Shown: piece after piece, positions 52,291 to 60,316 of the stretch
Position numbering within the stretch: position 1 is the stretch's first letter
Layout: each line of letters opens with the position of its first letter
Source: UMGS1322 sp900550765
Lineage (GTDB): Bacteria > Bacillota > Clostridia > Christensenellales > QALW01
Direction of reading: 5' to 3'
Assembly: GCA_958448705.1 (NCBI GenBank)
Contig: CAUDEY010000006.1
Span: 1-64,000 of the forward strand
DNA: 64,000 nt
Position numbers and translations under genes: made by a program
Notes under the pieces: model-generated
Database searches by the model: none
Told to the model about the DNA's origin: nothing
What the model saw: the letters and a program-made list of their open reading frames with translations, nothing else

Positions 52291-54807
52291 TTATCTTGCG
52301 ATCTCCTCCATAATAAACGCCTCGATCACATCATTTTCTTTAATATCATTATAGCCCTGAATTCCGATGCCGCACTCGTAGCCGGTGGCTACTTCCTTTA
52401 CATCATCCTTAAACCGGCGGAGCGATTCCACCTCGCCCTCATGGATAACAATATTATCCCGCAAAAGGCGCAGTTTACTCGCACGGGTAATTTTTCCGTC
52501 GGTCACATAGCTTCCGGCAACCGTGCCGTGACCGGGAACCTTAAACGTCTGCCGCACCTGCGCATGGCCAAGGATAACTTCCTTAAACTCAGGCGCCAGC
52601 ATTCCCTTCATGGCTGCTTCAATATCTTCAATTGCATTATAGATTACACGGTAAAGGCGGATATCGATCTTTTCATGCTCGGCCATGGCGCGGGCAGTGG
52701 AATCCGGCCGCACATTAAAGCCGATAATAATCGCATTGGAGGCCTGCGCCAAAATTACATCGGAGTTGGTAATGGCACCCACACCGCCGTGCAGCGCTAC
52801 CACCTTAACCTCTTCATTGGACAGCTTTTCAAGCGCCTGCTTTACAGCCTCCACGCTGCCCTGCACATCGGCCTTGATGATCAAGTTCAGCTGCTTCATC
52901 TCGCCCTCCTGAATCTGGGCAAACAGATCGTCCAGCGAAGCCGCGGTTTTGGCTTTTGCCTGGGCGGATTTAATCTTTGCGCGCCGTTCCTCTGCCACCT
53001 GGCGCGAAAGCTTATCGTCCTCGGTAGCATAGAGCTGATCGCCCGCCTCGGGCACCTCATTAAAACCCAGTACCTCCACCGGGGTAGACGGCGGCGCTGC
53101 CTCTAAGCGCTCGCCTCTGTCGTTCATCATTGCACGCACGCGGCCAAATACGGTACCGGCAACGATGGTATCGCCTACATGCAGGGTACCGTTCTGTACC
53201 AGCACCGTGGCCACGGGTCCTCTGCCTTTATCCAGCTTTGCTTCGATAATAATCCCCTTTGCCATTACGTCGGGGTTTGCTTTATAATCCTCTACCTCCG
53301 CTACCAGCAGGATCATCTCCAAAAGCTTATCGATTCCCTCTTTGGTATAGGCCGAAACCGGAACCACGATCGTATCGCCGCCCCAATCCTCGGGAACGAG
53401 TTCATGCTGGGTCAGCTCCGTTTTTACGCGCTCCGGATCGGCAGCGGGCTTATCCATTTTATTGATGGCCACAATAATCGGCACTTCGGCCGCCTTGGCA
53501 TGGTTGATGGCCTCTACCGTCTGAGGCATAACGCCGTCGTCGGCGGCAACTACGATAACGGCAATATCAGTAGACTGCGCACCGCGGGCACGCATCGAAG
53601 TAAATGCCTCGTGACCCGGAGTATCGATAAAGGTGATTTTTTTATCCCCCCGGCTGATTTGATACGCACCGATATGCTGCGTAATTCCCCCCGCTTCGCT
53701 GGCGGTCACATTGGCGTGGCGGATTGCATCCAGCAGCGAGGTCTTGCCATGGTCAACGTGACCCATGATGGTAACCACCGGAGGACGAGTAATATATCCC
53801 TCGCCCGATGCTTCGGTATCCTCGGTGATGTCAATCAGCGTATCTTCAAAGGTCTTGGCCAGCTTCTGTTCTAATTCAATGCCGTATTCCATCGCTACCA
53901 TCAGCGCCGTTTCGTAGTCGATCTCCTGGTTCACAGTGGCCATAACGCCCATCAGGAACAGTTTTTTTACAATATCCGCCGCGGGCTTGCCCAGCTTTTC
54001 AGAAAGATCCTTAATCAAAATCGTCTCAGTAGTCATCACTGCGCTTTCAATCACGATAGGCTCAATGACCTTTTTGACTTCTTTTTTCTCCTTCTTGGGT
54101 TTTCTGACGCGGAAAAATTCTTCATCCTCCGTACCGGGCACCTGCTGACGTCTGTCTTTCCTTACATTTTTCGGTGTCTGCTCGGAATTTTCATGATTCT
54201 TGCGATACATTTTTTTGTTCGGATCATAATTGCTTACCCGCTCCTTTTCGGCAACGGGCATAGCGGCTGCCATACCGGAAGTCCGCGATTGCTGCGGACG
54301 CGCCTTCCGCTGCTCACCGGCAGCACCGTCCTTATTGGCACGGAACGGCTGACGTCCCTGGGCAGGCGGCGCGCCTTCCTCCCGGCGCGGACGCGCTCCG
54401 TTATTTTGGTAACCGCTGCTGGGACGCTTAAAGCCGCGCTCTTCCGGTTTTGGGGCTTCTTTGCGGGGCCGCTCTGTTTGGGCAGCGGGCACTGCCTCGG
54501 GGGCTTTTTCCTCCGCCTTGGGCTTAGCGACCGGCTCTTCCTGCACAGGGGCTGCCTGGGCGGCTTCCTCTTTTGCCGCTTCAGCCAACGCCTCGGCTTC
54601 CTCACGGGCACGCTGCGCCTCATACTCAGCACGGGCCTGCTCCTGTTCCGCCTTCTGCTGTGCACGGCGCTCTTCCTCCGCCTTTGCTAAAATTGCGCTG
54701 TTCTTCTCCATCAGCGCCTTTTTTTGCGCTTCCAGCGCCTGCTGTGCCTTTGCTATTTTTTCAAGCAACGCATTGCTCGCTCTCTTGATATCTGCTGCTT
54801 TACTCAT
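52291..54807 (-). CDS. infB: Translation initiation factor IF-2
   Basis: IF-2 (838 aa) recruits initiator fMet-tRNA to the 30S subunit. Residues 1-240 are a low-complexity, charged region with a coiled-coil start (Ala/Glu/Gln-rich, then Pro- and Arg-rich). An IF2-N-like segment (TILIKDLSEKLGKPAADIVKKL) precedes the G domain with G1 GHVDHGKT (349-356), DTPGHEAF and NKMD, followed by domains II-IV (SVEAVKQALEKL, AKITR-type C-terminal beta barrel). It overlaps ylxQ by 4 nt. Confidence 0.97.
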   Translation of the reverse strand: MSKAADIKRASNALLEKIAKAQQALEAQKKALMEKNSAILAKAEEERRAQQKAEQEQARAEYEAQRAREEAEALAEAAKEEAAQAAPVQEEPVAKPKAEEKAPEAVPAAQTERPRKEAPKPEERGFKRPSSGYQNNGARPRREEGAPPAQGRQPFRANKDGAAGEQRKARPQQSRTSGMAAAMPVAEKERVSNYDPNKKMYRKNHENSEQTPKNVRKDRRQQVPGTEDEEFFRVRKPKKEKKEVKKVIEPIVIESAVMTTETILIKDLSEKLGKPAADIVKKLFLMGVMATVNQEIDYETALMVAMEYGIELEQKLAKTFEDTLIDITEDTEASGEGYITRPPVVTIMGHVDHGKTSLLDAIRHANVTASEAGGITQHIGAYQISRGDKKITFIDTPGHEAFTSMRARGAQSTDIAVIVVAADDGVMPQTVEAINHAKAAEVPIIVAINKMDKPAADPERVKTELTQHELVPEDWGGDTIVVPVSAYTKEGIDKLLEMILLVAEVEDYKANPDVMAKGIIIEAKLDKGRGPVATVLVQNGTLHVGDTIVAGTVFGRVRAMMNDRGERLEAAPPSTPVEVLGFNEVPEAGDQLYATEDDKLSRQVAEERRAKIKSAQAKAKTAASLDDLFAQIQEGEMKQLNLIIKADVQGSVEAVKQALEKLSNEEVKVVALHGGVGAITNSDVILAQASNAIIIGFNVRPDSTARAMAEHEKIDIRLYRVIYNAIEDIEAAMKGMLAPEFKEVILGHAQVRQTFKVPGHGTVAGSYVTDGKITRASKLRLLRDNIVIHEGEVESLRRFKDDVKEVATGYECGIGIQGYNDIKENDVIEAFIMEEIAR

Positions 54808-55136
54808 TCTTTAACCCCCAAATTCAGGTTGATCTCATTTATGATCGCATCGGCAAATTGCTTGCCGGTAATGCATACTGCCTTGCGCTCGGGCTTTCCG
54901 ATCGCCGCGCCAAGCCGGTCGTCATCCAATTGATACACAGGAATCCCCCTAAAAAGAGCCAGCTCGGCATAATGCTCCCGTGTATTTTGAGAAATCTCCG
55001 CCGAAAGAAGTACAACCAATGCTTCTTTCCTTTTGATGGCGCTTTCACAGCCCTGCGCGCCGGAGATCAGCTGTCGCGTTTTTGCGGCGAAGCCCACAAA
55101 GGTCATCAGCCGCGTGCTGTTTTTTATTTTATCCAT
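54804..55136 (-). CDS. ylxQ: YlxQ, L7Ae/L30e-fold RNA-binding protein
   Basis: A 110-aa L7Ae-type protein: FVGFAAKTRQLISGAQGCESAIKRK, VVLLSAEISQNT and VCITGKQFADAI are typical. In Bacillus YlxQ binds kink-turn RNA, but its role is unclear. I chose the ATG at 55136, which has AAAAGGAG just upstream and overlaps the rnpM stop by 8 nt; a longer in-frame start lacks support. Confidence 0.9.
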   Translation of the reverse strand: MDKIKNSTRLMTFVGFAAKTRQLISGAQGCESAIKRKEALVVLLSAEISQNTREHYAELALFRGIPVYQLDDDRLGAAIGKPERKAVCITGKQFADAIINEINLNLGVKE

Positions 55137-55392
55137 GAATCTCCTTTTCAAGCGCCTGTAAAACCTCATCGCCCACAGGGGCGTCAAACGCACGGGAAAG
55201 CGCGCGGGTTTTGATGCTTTGCTTTAAGCATTCGGCACTGCGGCATATATATGCGCCGCGTCCGGAGGCTTTGCCGGTCGTATCCAGCCTGATCTCTCCC
55301 TCAGGCGTACGGATGATGCGCACGAGTTCGCGCTTGGGCTTCATTTCCCGGCAGCCCAAGCACATGCGCATCGGTGTTTTTTTCGTTTTCAC
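55129..55392 (-). CDS. rnpM: RnpM (YlxR), RNase P modulator family
   Basis: An 87-aa basic protein with TPMRMCLGCREMKPKRELVRI, the RLDTTGKASGRGAYIC loop and a C-terminal helix, the whole YlxR pattern. YlxR has been reported to bind RNase P RNA in Bacillus. I chose the GTG at 55392, whose GTGA overlaps the nusA stop; an ATG at 55452 would extend 60 nt into nusA. Confidence 0.9.
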   Translation of the reverse strand: MKTKKTPMRMCLGCREMKPKRELVRIIRTPEGEIRLDTTGKASGRGAYICRSAECLKQSIKTRALSRAFDAPVGDEVLQALEKEIHG

Positions 55393-56459
55393 GTATCCTC
55401 TGCCTCTTCCAAGCCCTCTACCTGGCTTTGTGATTTTATATCGATATTCCAACCCGTCAATCTGGCGGTAAGCATCGCATTCTGTCCTTTTTTGCCGATG
55501 GCTAAGGAAAGCTGATTATCCGGTACAATAACGGTAGCTTTCTTTTTGGCCTCGCCTTCTTCAATTTTTACCAACAGCACTTTGGAAGGACTTAACGCGT
55601 TGGCGATATAAGTTACCGGATCCTCGCTCCATTTAATGATATCGATTTTTTCATCGTTGATCTCGCTTACAATATTGGCTACTCTGGTGCCCTTGGGGCC
55701 TACGCAGGCGCCTAAGGGATCTACGTTCGGATCCTCGCTGTACACGGCGATTTTCGTTCTTGATCCTGCATCGCGCGCAATCGCTTTAATAACAACGATC
55801 CCTTGGGCAATCTCAGGCACTTCCAGCTCAAACAGCCGTTTAATCAGCTGCGGATGCGTGCGCGAAACGGTAATGGTAGTACCATACTGTACTTTTTTTA
55901 CTTCCGAAACATACACCTTTAAGCGCATGCCGGGCACATAGTGCTCGCCCTCAATTTGCTCCTTGGGCGGAATCACACCCTCTAATTTGCCCAGCTCTAC
56001 ATACACATAGCCGTTTTCTACCCGCTGTACCACAGCAGTGAGCAGTTCGTTCTGCTTATCAGCATATTCACTGTACACCTGCCCTTTTTCGGCTTCGCGC
56101 AGGCGCTGAGTAATCACCTGGCGCGCCGTCTGCGCACCGATGCGGCCGTAATCCTCGGGGGTATCCTCTACCTCTACCTTATCGCCCACCACGGCGCCGG
56201 GCAAAAGCTCCTGCGCATCCTCCACGGAAATTTCCAAAAGATTATCATAAACGTCTTCCACCACGGTTTTTACAATATAGCAGCGTACATCGCCGGTCTC
56301 TCTGTCCATATGGGCTACAAGCGTTGCCGCGTCGCTGAACTCCCGCACCTTTTTATAGGCGGATACCATAGCAAGCTCAATTGCCTCATAGAGCATTTCC
56401 GCATTGATTCCTTTTTCACTTTCCAGCATTTTAATTGCGCTGATCAATTCCGAATTCAT
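55389..56459 (-). CDS. nusA: Transcription termination/antitermination factor NusA
   Basis: NusA (356 aa) binds RNA polymerase and modulates pausing and termination. Domains: N-terminal RNAP-binding domain (1-125), S1 (about 130-200, GYVYVELGKLEGVIPPKEQ), KH1 (SRTKIAVYSEDPNVDPLGACVG) and KH2 (NQLSLAIGKKGQNAMLTARLTG). No C-terminal acidic repeats are present, as usual in Gram-positives. The ATG at 56459 is preceded by GGAGG; the ATG 12 nt further up overlaps that site. Confidence 0.96.
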   Translation of the reverse strand: MNSELISAIKMLESEKGINAEMLYEAIELAMVSAYKKVREFSDAATLVAHMDRETGDVRCYIVKTVVEDVYDNLLEISVEDAQELLPGAVVGDKVEVEDTPEDYGRIGAQTARQVITQRLREAEKGQVYSEYADKQNELLTAVVQRVENGYVYVELGKLEGVIPPKEQIEGEHYVPGMRLKVYVSEVKKVQYGTTITVSRTHPQLIKRLFELEVPEIAQGIVVIKAIARDAGSRTKIAVYSEDPNVDPLGACVGPKGTRVANIVSEINDEKIDIIKWSEDPVTYIANALSPSKVLLVKIEEGEAKKKATVIVPDNQLSLAIGKKGQNAMLTARLTGWNIDIKSQSQVEGLEEAEDT

Positions 56460-56475
56460 TTTTTCCTCCATTTTT

Positions 56476-56934
56476 TCAGAAGCCTATATAAGGTCTGATG
56501 CATTCCAAATTATTTCTCTTTACCGTCATGATGCCGTCTGTATTTTCTATCGTAACGGTTTCCTTATCAAACGTTTTTAAAATTCCCGTAAACTTCTTCT
56601 TTTTTCCCGAATCGGGCTTCTTCAGCTTCAGTTCCACTTCCTTACCGCAATTCCGTGTAAAATCCCGGTCGCTTTTCAAAGGCCGGTCTCCCCAGGTGCT
56701 TACACACAGGCAATAGGGCGCGCCGCCGGTAGGATCCGCTACGTCAACAGCCTCGTCAATTGCCCGGGAAACAGCTTCGCAATCCTCAATGGTTACGCCC
56801 GCCTCGCGGCAGATATAAAAATTAAGACACATCTGCCCGTCCTCGCGCACATATTCCACATCGGCCATTTCAAAGCCCATGGCTTCTATTATTTTTTGTG
56901 CGGCGCCTCCCGCGATTTCAGCAGCTTTTGCCAT
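56476..56934 (-). CDS. rimP: Ribosome maturation factor RimP
   Basis: RimP assists 30S assembly. The 152-aa product shows the N-terminal alpha/beta domain (GFEMADVEYVREDGQMCLNFYI, EDCEAVSRAIDEAVD) and an SH3-like C-terminal barrel (GKKKKFTGILKTFDKETVTI). It is first in the nine-gene rimP-ribF operon. GAAGGAGGGG precedes the ATG, and a hairpin lies in the short leader. Confidence 0.93.
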   Translation of the reverse strand: MAKAAEIAGGAAQKIIEAMGFEMADVEYVREDGQMCLNFYICREAGVTIEDCEAVSRAIDEAVDVADPTGGAPYCLCVSTWGDRPLKSDRDFTRNCGKEVELKLKKPDSGKKKKFTGILKTFDKETVTIENTDGIMTVKRNNLECIRPYIGF

Positions 56935-56956
56935 GAAGCCCCTCCTTCAAAAATGA

Positions 56957-56979
56957 AGAGTGGGATATTCGCCCACTCT
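56957..56979 (-). terminator. Attenuator-like hairpin in the rimP leader
   Basis: CCCACTCT (56972-56979) and AGAGTGGG (56957-56964) form a perfect 8-bp stem, and on the minus strand TCATTTTTG follows. It lies about 20 nt before the rimP start and downstream of the promoter, so it may attenuate the operon. Confidence 0.55.
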
Positions 56980-57001
56980 CGCAAGAAGTATTGTGTGTAT
57001 T

Positions 57002-57030
57002 ATGATACCATACACCCCTGAAAATTGCAA
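57002..57030 (-). promoter_or_regulatory. Promoter of the rimP-nusA-infB operon
   Basis: On the minus strand TTGCAA (57025-57030), 17 bp, TATCAT (57002-57007) with an extended TGG. Confidence 0.65.
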
Positions 57031-57204
57031 ACATTATTTTAAATATATTTTGTATTTTTCCGCCGCCTTTATGCAAATAAATGTTTTTTCACCCCTTTTT
57101 ATAAAAAACACACCGCCGATAAAATGCTTTCCCTCCGGCCCGCCCCAACAGAGCGCAGCCATTTTTCTCCCACGGTTGCAACAAAAGCCGCGCATTTTAA
57201 ATTC

Positions 57205-58068
57205 TTACGCAATAGGCTCAAAAATCAAATTCTCAATTTCGGCATTTTCCCATCCCTTTGCGGCGGGATCGTAATACACCGTTACCGGCTTTTCCGCTAC
57301 GCCGAACGTAAAACGATCAAGTCCCTCCGGCCTATCGCCTAAAAACGTTACGCTCTTTAAACCGGAACATCCGACAAAAGCAGCGTCGCCAAGTTTTTTC
57401 AAGCTTTTGGGAAAAGTCACGGTCTCCAGCGCGGTACAGTTACAAAACATCCTATTTCCCAACGTGGTAACGCCTTCCTCCAGAATCAGCGAGGTCAGCG
57501 CCGTATTCCCTACAAAATGTCCGTTGCCGGTATTGCCCCAGCTTTCGATATTGCCGGTTATGCGTACCTCTTCCAGCGCCGAACAGTAGTGAAAAGCCTG
57601 AACGTCAACCGTTTTAACCGCTCCCGGAATCGTGATCCTTTTCAGCCCGGAATACTCAAAGGCACGAACGCCTATGGACTCCACACTCTCGGGAATTTCA
57701 ATTTCCTCAAGAGCGGCGCATGCGTAGAATGCAGAATCATCAATCAGCTTTAACCCTTTTTGTAAACGGACCTTTTTTAAGGCGTTACATTCCAAAAAGG
57801 CACAGCTATACTCTTGAACGGAGGCCGGAATGGTCACTTCCTCCACATTGCTTTGGGTAAAAGCGTTTTCCCCGATGGTGCAGACCGGAACCCCCTCGAT
57901 CTCATCGGGAATGACAACGCTGGTATCGGAGCCGATATATTGGGTGATTACTACGGTATTTTCAGTGATTTCATATGTAAAATCACTGGCCGGATTTGCA
58001 TGAGGACTGCAGCTGACACCAGAGATTATAAAGACGGCGAGCAAAAAAAAGGCGAATAGCTTTTTCAT
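57205..58068 (-). CDS. BspA-like leucine-rich repeat (LRR_5) lipoprotein
   Basis: The 287-aa product has a signal peptide with a lipobox-like GVSCSP (C22) and then five to seven LRR_5/BspA-type repeats of the form ALEEIEIPESVESIGVRAFEY, GLKRITIPGAVKTVDVQAFHY and ALETVTFPKSLKKLGDAAF. Such proteins are surface-exposed and often mediate adhesion or protein contacts in host-associated bacteria; that role is inferred. The ATG at 58068 has AAGGAG 8 nt upstream. It is a single gene in an AT-rich setting. Confidence 0.87.
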   Translation of the reverse strand: MKKLFAFFLLAVFIISGVSCSPHANPASDFTYEITENTVVITQYIGSDTSVVIPDEIEGVPVCTIGENAFTQSNVEEVTIPASVQEYSCAFLECNALKKVRLQKGLKLIDDSAFYACAALEEIEIPESVESIGVRAFEYSGLKRITIPGAVKTVDVQAFHYCSALEEVRITGNIESWGNTGNGHFVGNTALTSLILEEGVTTLGNRMFCNCTALETVTFPKSLKKLGDAAFVGCSGLKSVTFLGDRPEGLDRFTFGVAEKPVTVYYDPAAKGWENAEIENLIFEPIA

Positions 58069-58099
58069 AAAAACAGACTCCTTATACAATTTAAATTAT

Positions 58100-58128
58100 A
58101 TTATATCATTACTAATATAATATTTAAA
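58100..58128 (-). promoter_or_regulatory. Promoter of the BspA-like gene
   Basis: On the minus strand TTTAAA (58123-58128), 17 bp, TATAAT (58100-58105) with an extended TGA, in a strongly AT-rich region containing a TATTATAT/ATATAATA inverted repeat. Confidence 0.6.
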
Positions 58129-58200
58129 GCGATATATAATTTAATAAATACCAATATGTACAACTATCAGTTGTATGCTTCTCATTACAATAAATAAACA

Positions 58201-58236
58201 AGAAACGACAACTTTCTTAAGGAAATTGTCGTTTCT
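58201..58236 (-). terminator. Terminator of the tRNA transcript
   Basis: AGAAACGACAA (58201-58211) pairs with TTGTCGTTTCT (58226-58236); on the minus strand a TTGTTTATTTATT tail follows. Confidence 0.8.
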
Positions 58237-58239
58237 TGT

Positions 58240-58316
58240 TGGTGGAGACAGAGGGACTCGAACCCGCGACCTCACGCATGTGAAGCGTGCGCTCTAACCA
58301 GCTGAGCTATGCCTCC
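58240..58316 (-). tRNA. tRNA-Val (anticodon CAC)
   Basis: The minus strand folds into a cloverleaf: acceptor GGAGGCA/TGTCTCC (one G-U), D-arm GCTCAGCTGGTTAGAGC, anticodon arm CACGC-TTCACAT-GCGTG with CAC at 34-36, T-loop TTCGAGT, and an encoded CCA (58240-58242). The T-stem has one mismatch (C against T). It would read GUG codons. Confidence 0.9.
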
Positions 58317-58383
58317 AAAAACTGCTTTTGCCAAAAAACCGGCAAAAAACAGGATGCCCCGCTCCCTATGAACGAGGCGCTGC

Positions 58384-58460
58384 TGGTAGCGGCAAGTGGA
58401 CTTGAACCACCGACCTGTCGGGTATGAACCGAATGCTCTAGCCAACTGAGCTATGCCGCC
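58384..58460 (-). tRNA. tRNA-Met (anticodon CAT, elongator type)
   Basis: Minus-strand cloverleaf: acceptor GGCGGCA/TTGCCGC, D-arm GCTCAGTTGGCTAGAGC, anticodon loop TTCATAC with CAT at 34-36, T-arm GGTGG-TTCAAGT-CCACT, encoded CCA (58384-58386). It lacks the GGG/CCC anticodon stem of initiators. A tRNA-Ile with lysidine-modified CAT cannot be fully excluded. Confidence 0.88.
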
Positions 58461-58474
58461 ATGAAACAAAACAC

Positions 58475-58503
58475 ATTATATCAATGGGACTATAATTTGT
58501 CAA
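58475..58503 (-). promoter_or_regulatory. Consensus promoter of the tRNA-Met/tRNA-Val operon
   Basis: On the minus strand TTGACA (58498-58503), 17 bp, TATAAT (58475-58480): both hexamers are perfect. Confidence 0.88.
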
Positions 58504-58843
58504 TCAAAAAAAGCAGAAAATCAAAAAGATTCCGTTTTCCGGCCGGGGGCAACTGCACTGCATTTTTTCCCTGTAACGTGCAAAAAATAAGCTCTGCTTT
58601 TTTAGTCTGTCCGTTTTCTATAGGGTTATCCCTTTGTTTTTATAAAAAAAGCAGCTGTGGAAATTCGGGATAACCTGTTGTGAATTCAGTGGATAACCTC
58701 TTTTTCTTTCCTTCTGTCAAACTTCCGTTTTGCTGCCTCCCTCTGCCGAGGGAGGCTTGATGCGGGAAATTTGATTTCATAAAAAATTCCGTTTTTTACT
58801 GCTAAACGTTTTTCTGCAGCCATCGCATTGCCTTTACAAAAAA
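58504..58843. other. Spacer with DnaA-box-like sequences and a repeat
   Basis: No gene is seen. Three TTATCC-type 9-mers lie at 58626-58634, 58665-58673 and 58688-58696 (the last, TTATCCACT on the minus strand, is one base off the DnaA box). A composite-repeat module follows at 58710-58756. Confidence 0.5.
58710..58760 (+). repeat. Composite repeat fragment
   Basis: CTTCTGTCAAACTTCCGTTTTGC followed by the perfect stem GCCTCCCTC-TGCC-GAGGGAGGC (58735-58756) and CTTGATGC; the same stem plus TTGATGC follows at 17018-17045, and the left part matches the reverse complement of the copies at 42533 and 44064. Confidence 0.65.
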
Positions 58844-58863
58844 GCGAAGGAAAACTCCTTCGC
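58838..58863 (-). terminator. Terminator of the dnaN-gltX operon
   Basis: GCGAAGGA (58844-58851) pairs with TCCTTCGC (58856-58863), AAAC loop, with a T6 run on the minus strand. Confidence 0.85.
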
Positions 58864-58869
58864 CTGCCT

Positions 58870-60312
58870 TTAAAACATTGCGATGGCTCTATCCAGCCGC
58901 CGCAGCGTTTCTTCCTTTCCCAAAATATCTGCCAGCTCCACTGCCCCGCCGGGCGTACTTTCCAGTCCGCACAAAGCAACGCGCGCCGGCCACATGACCG
59001 CACCGTTCTTTTTTCCCTTCTCCTGTGCTAACCGGATCAGTGTATCATGAATGCTCTGTTCACACCAAAGTTCAATTCCCTCATAAGCCTCTTTTACCTG
59101 CTGCAGACTTTCGCGTGCACCGGCTTCGTCCAGCTTAAACTTTTTATGGCAGTAAAGGGCCGGCTCATGCGGAGCTACCTCAGGTAAAAATGCCAGTTTT
59201 TCAGGAATTTCTGAAAAAATCTCTATCCGTGTTTGAATCAGCGCCGCCAGCTTTTTATAATCATACTGCTTCAAATTCGGGTTCTTATCCAGCCAGGGCT
59301 CGGCCGCGGCGCAGAAATCCTCAAAGGGCATTGCCTTAATATATTCGCCGTTCATCCACTTTAATTTGGGAATATCAAAAATCGCCGGCGATTTACTGAT
59401 TCCCTCTAAAGAAAAGGATTCGATCAGCTCCTGCCGCGTATAAATTTCCTGATTGGTACCGTCATTCCAGCCTAAAAGAGCAATATAATTAACTACTGCA
59501 TCGGAAAGATATCCCGCATCCAAAAGATCATGAAAGGACATATCCCCGTTGCGTTTGGAAAGCTTATGCGTCGCGTCCTTCATAATCAGCGGAAGATGCA
59601 CATATACCGGCGGATCCCAGCCAAAGGCCTGATACAGCAAATTATATTTGGGTGTGCTGGAAAGATATTCGCTGCCGCGCATCACGTGCGTGATTTCCAT
59701 CAAGTGATCGTCCACCACATTGGCAAAATTATAGGTGGGCAATCCATCGCTTTTTAAAAGAACCATATCGTCAAGATCGGCGCAGTCCACGGTGATGGTA
59801 CCAAAGATTACATCTTCAAACGAAACGGATCCCGTCTCCGGCATGTTTTGACGGATAACATACGGTTCACCCGCCTCAATGCGTTTTTGAATTTCCTCCT
59901 TTTTTAAGGAAAGACAGGTTTTTGGATATTTATAAGTCTGCCCCTTTTCCTCAGCGGCCTTGCGCTCCTTTTCAAGGATTTCATCGGTACAAAAGCAATA
60001 ATAAGCTGCCCCCTTTTCCACCAGCATCTGCGCGTATTTTTTATAGATCTCCCGGCGCTGGGACTGAAAATACGGTCCCCGGCCTTTTTCTTTTCCGGGG
60101 CCCTCGTCATAGACAAGCCCGGTTTGCTCAAGGGTGCGGAAAATAATATCCGTTGCAGATTCCTGATAGCGGTTCTGATCGGTATCTTCAATCCGTACAA
60201 CAAATTCCCCGTTATTTTTTTTGGCAAAAAGATAGCCGTACAGGGCCGTTCTTAAATTTCCTATATGCATGTTGCCCGTAGGGCTGGGTGCATAGCGTGT
60301 TCTTACCTTCAT
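58870..60312 (-). CDS. gltX: Glutamyl-tRNA synthetase
   Basis: A class I synthetase of 480 aa charging tRNA-Glu. The HIGH-type motif is HIGN (residues 16-19) in RYAPSPTGNMHIGNLRTALYGY; RIEDTDQNR follows; the KMSKS-type loop is KLSKRNGD near residue 255. The C-terminal helical anticodon domain is complete. A strong AAAGGAG precedes the ATG. It lies 4 nt downstream of radC and is the last gene before the terminator. Confidence 0.96.
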   Translation of the reverse strand: MKVRTRYAPSPTGNMHIGNLRTALYGYLFAKKNNGEFVVRIEDTDQNRYQESATDIIFRTLEQTGLVYDEGPGKEKGRGPYFQSQRREIYKKYAQMLVEKGAAYYCFCTDEILEKERKAAEEKGQTYKYPKTCLSLKKEEIQKRIEAGEPYVIRQNMPETGSVSFEDVIFGTITVDCADLDDMVLLKSDGLPTYNFANVVDDHLMEITHVMRGSEYLSSTPKYNLLYQAFGWDPPVYVHLPLIMKDATHKLSKRNGDMSFHDLLDAGYLSDAVVNYIALLGWNDGTNQEIYTRQELIESFSLEGISKSPAIFDIPKLKWMNGEYIKAMPFEDFCAAAEPWLDKNPNLKQYDYKKLAALIQTRIEIFSEIPEKLAFLPEVAPHEPALYCHKKFKLDEAGARESLQQVKEAYEGIELWCEQSIHDTLIRLAQEKGKKNGAVMWPARVALCGLESTPGGAVELADILGKEETLRRLDRAIAMF

Positions 60313-60316
60313 TGTA

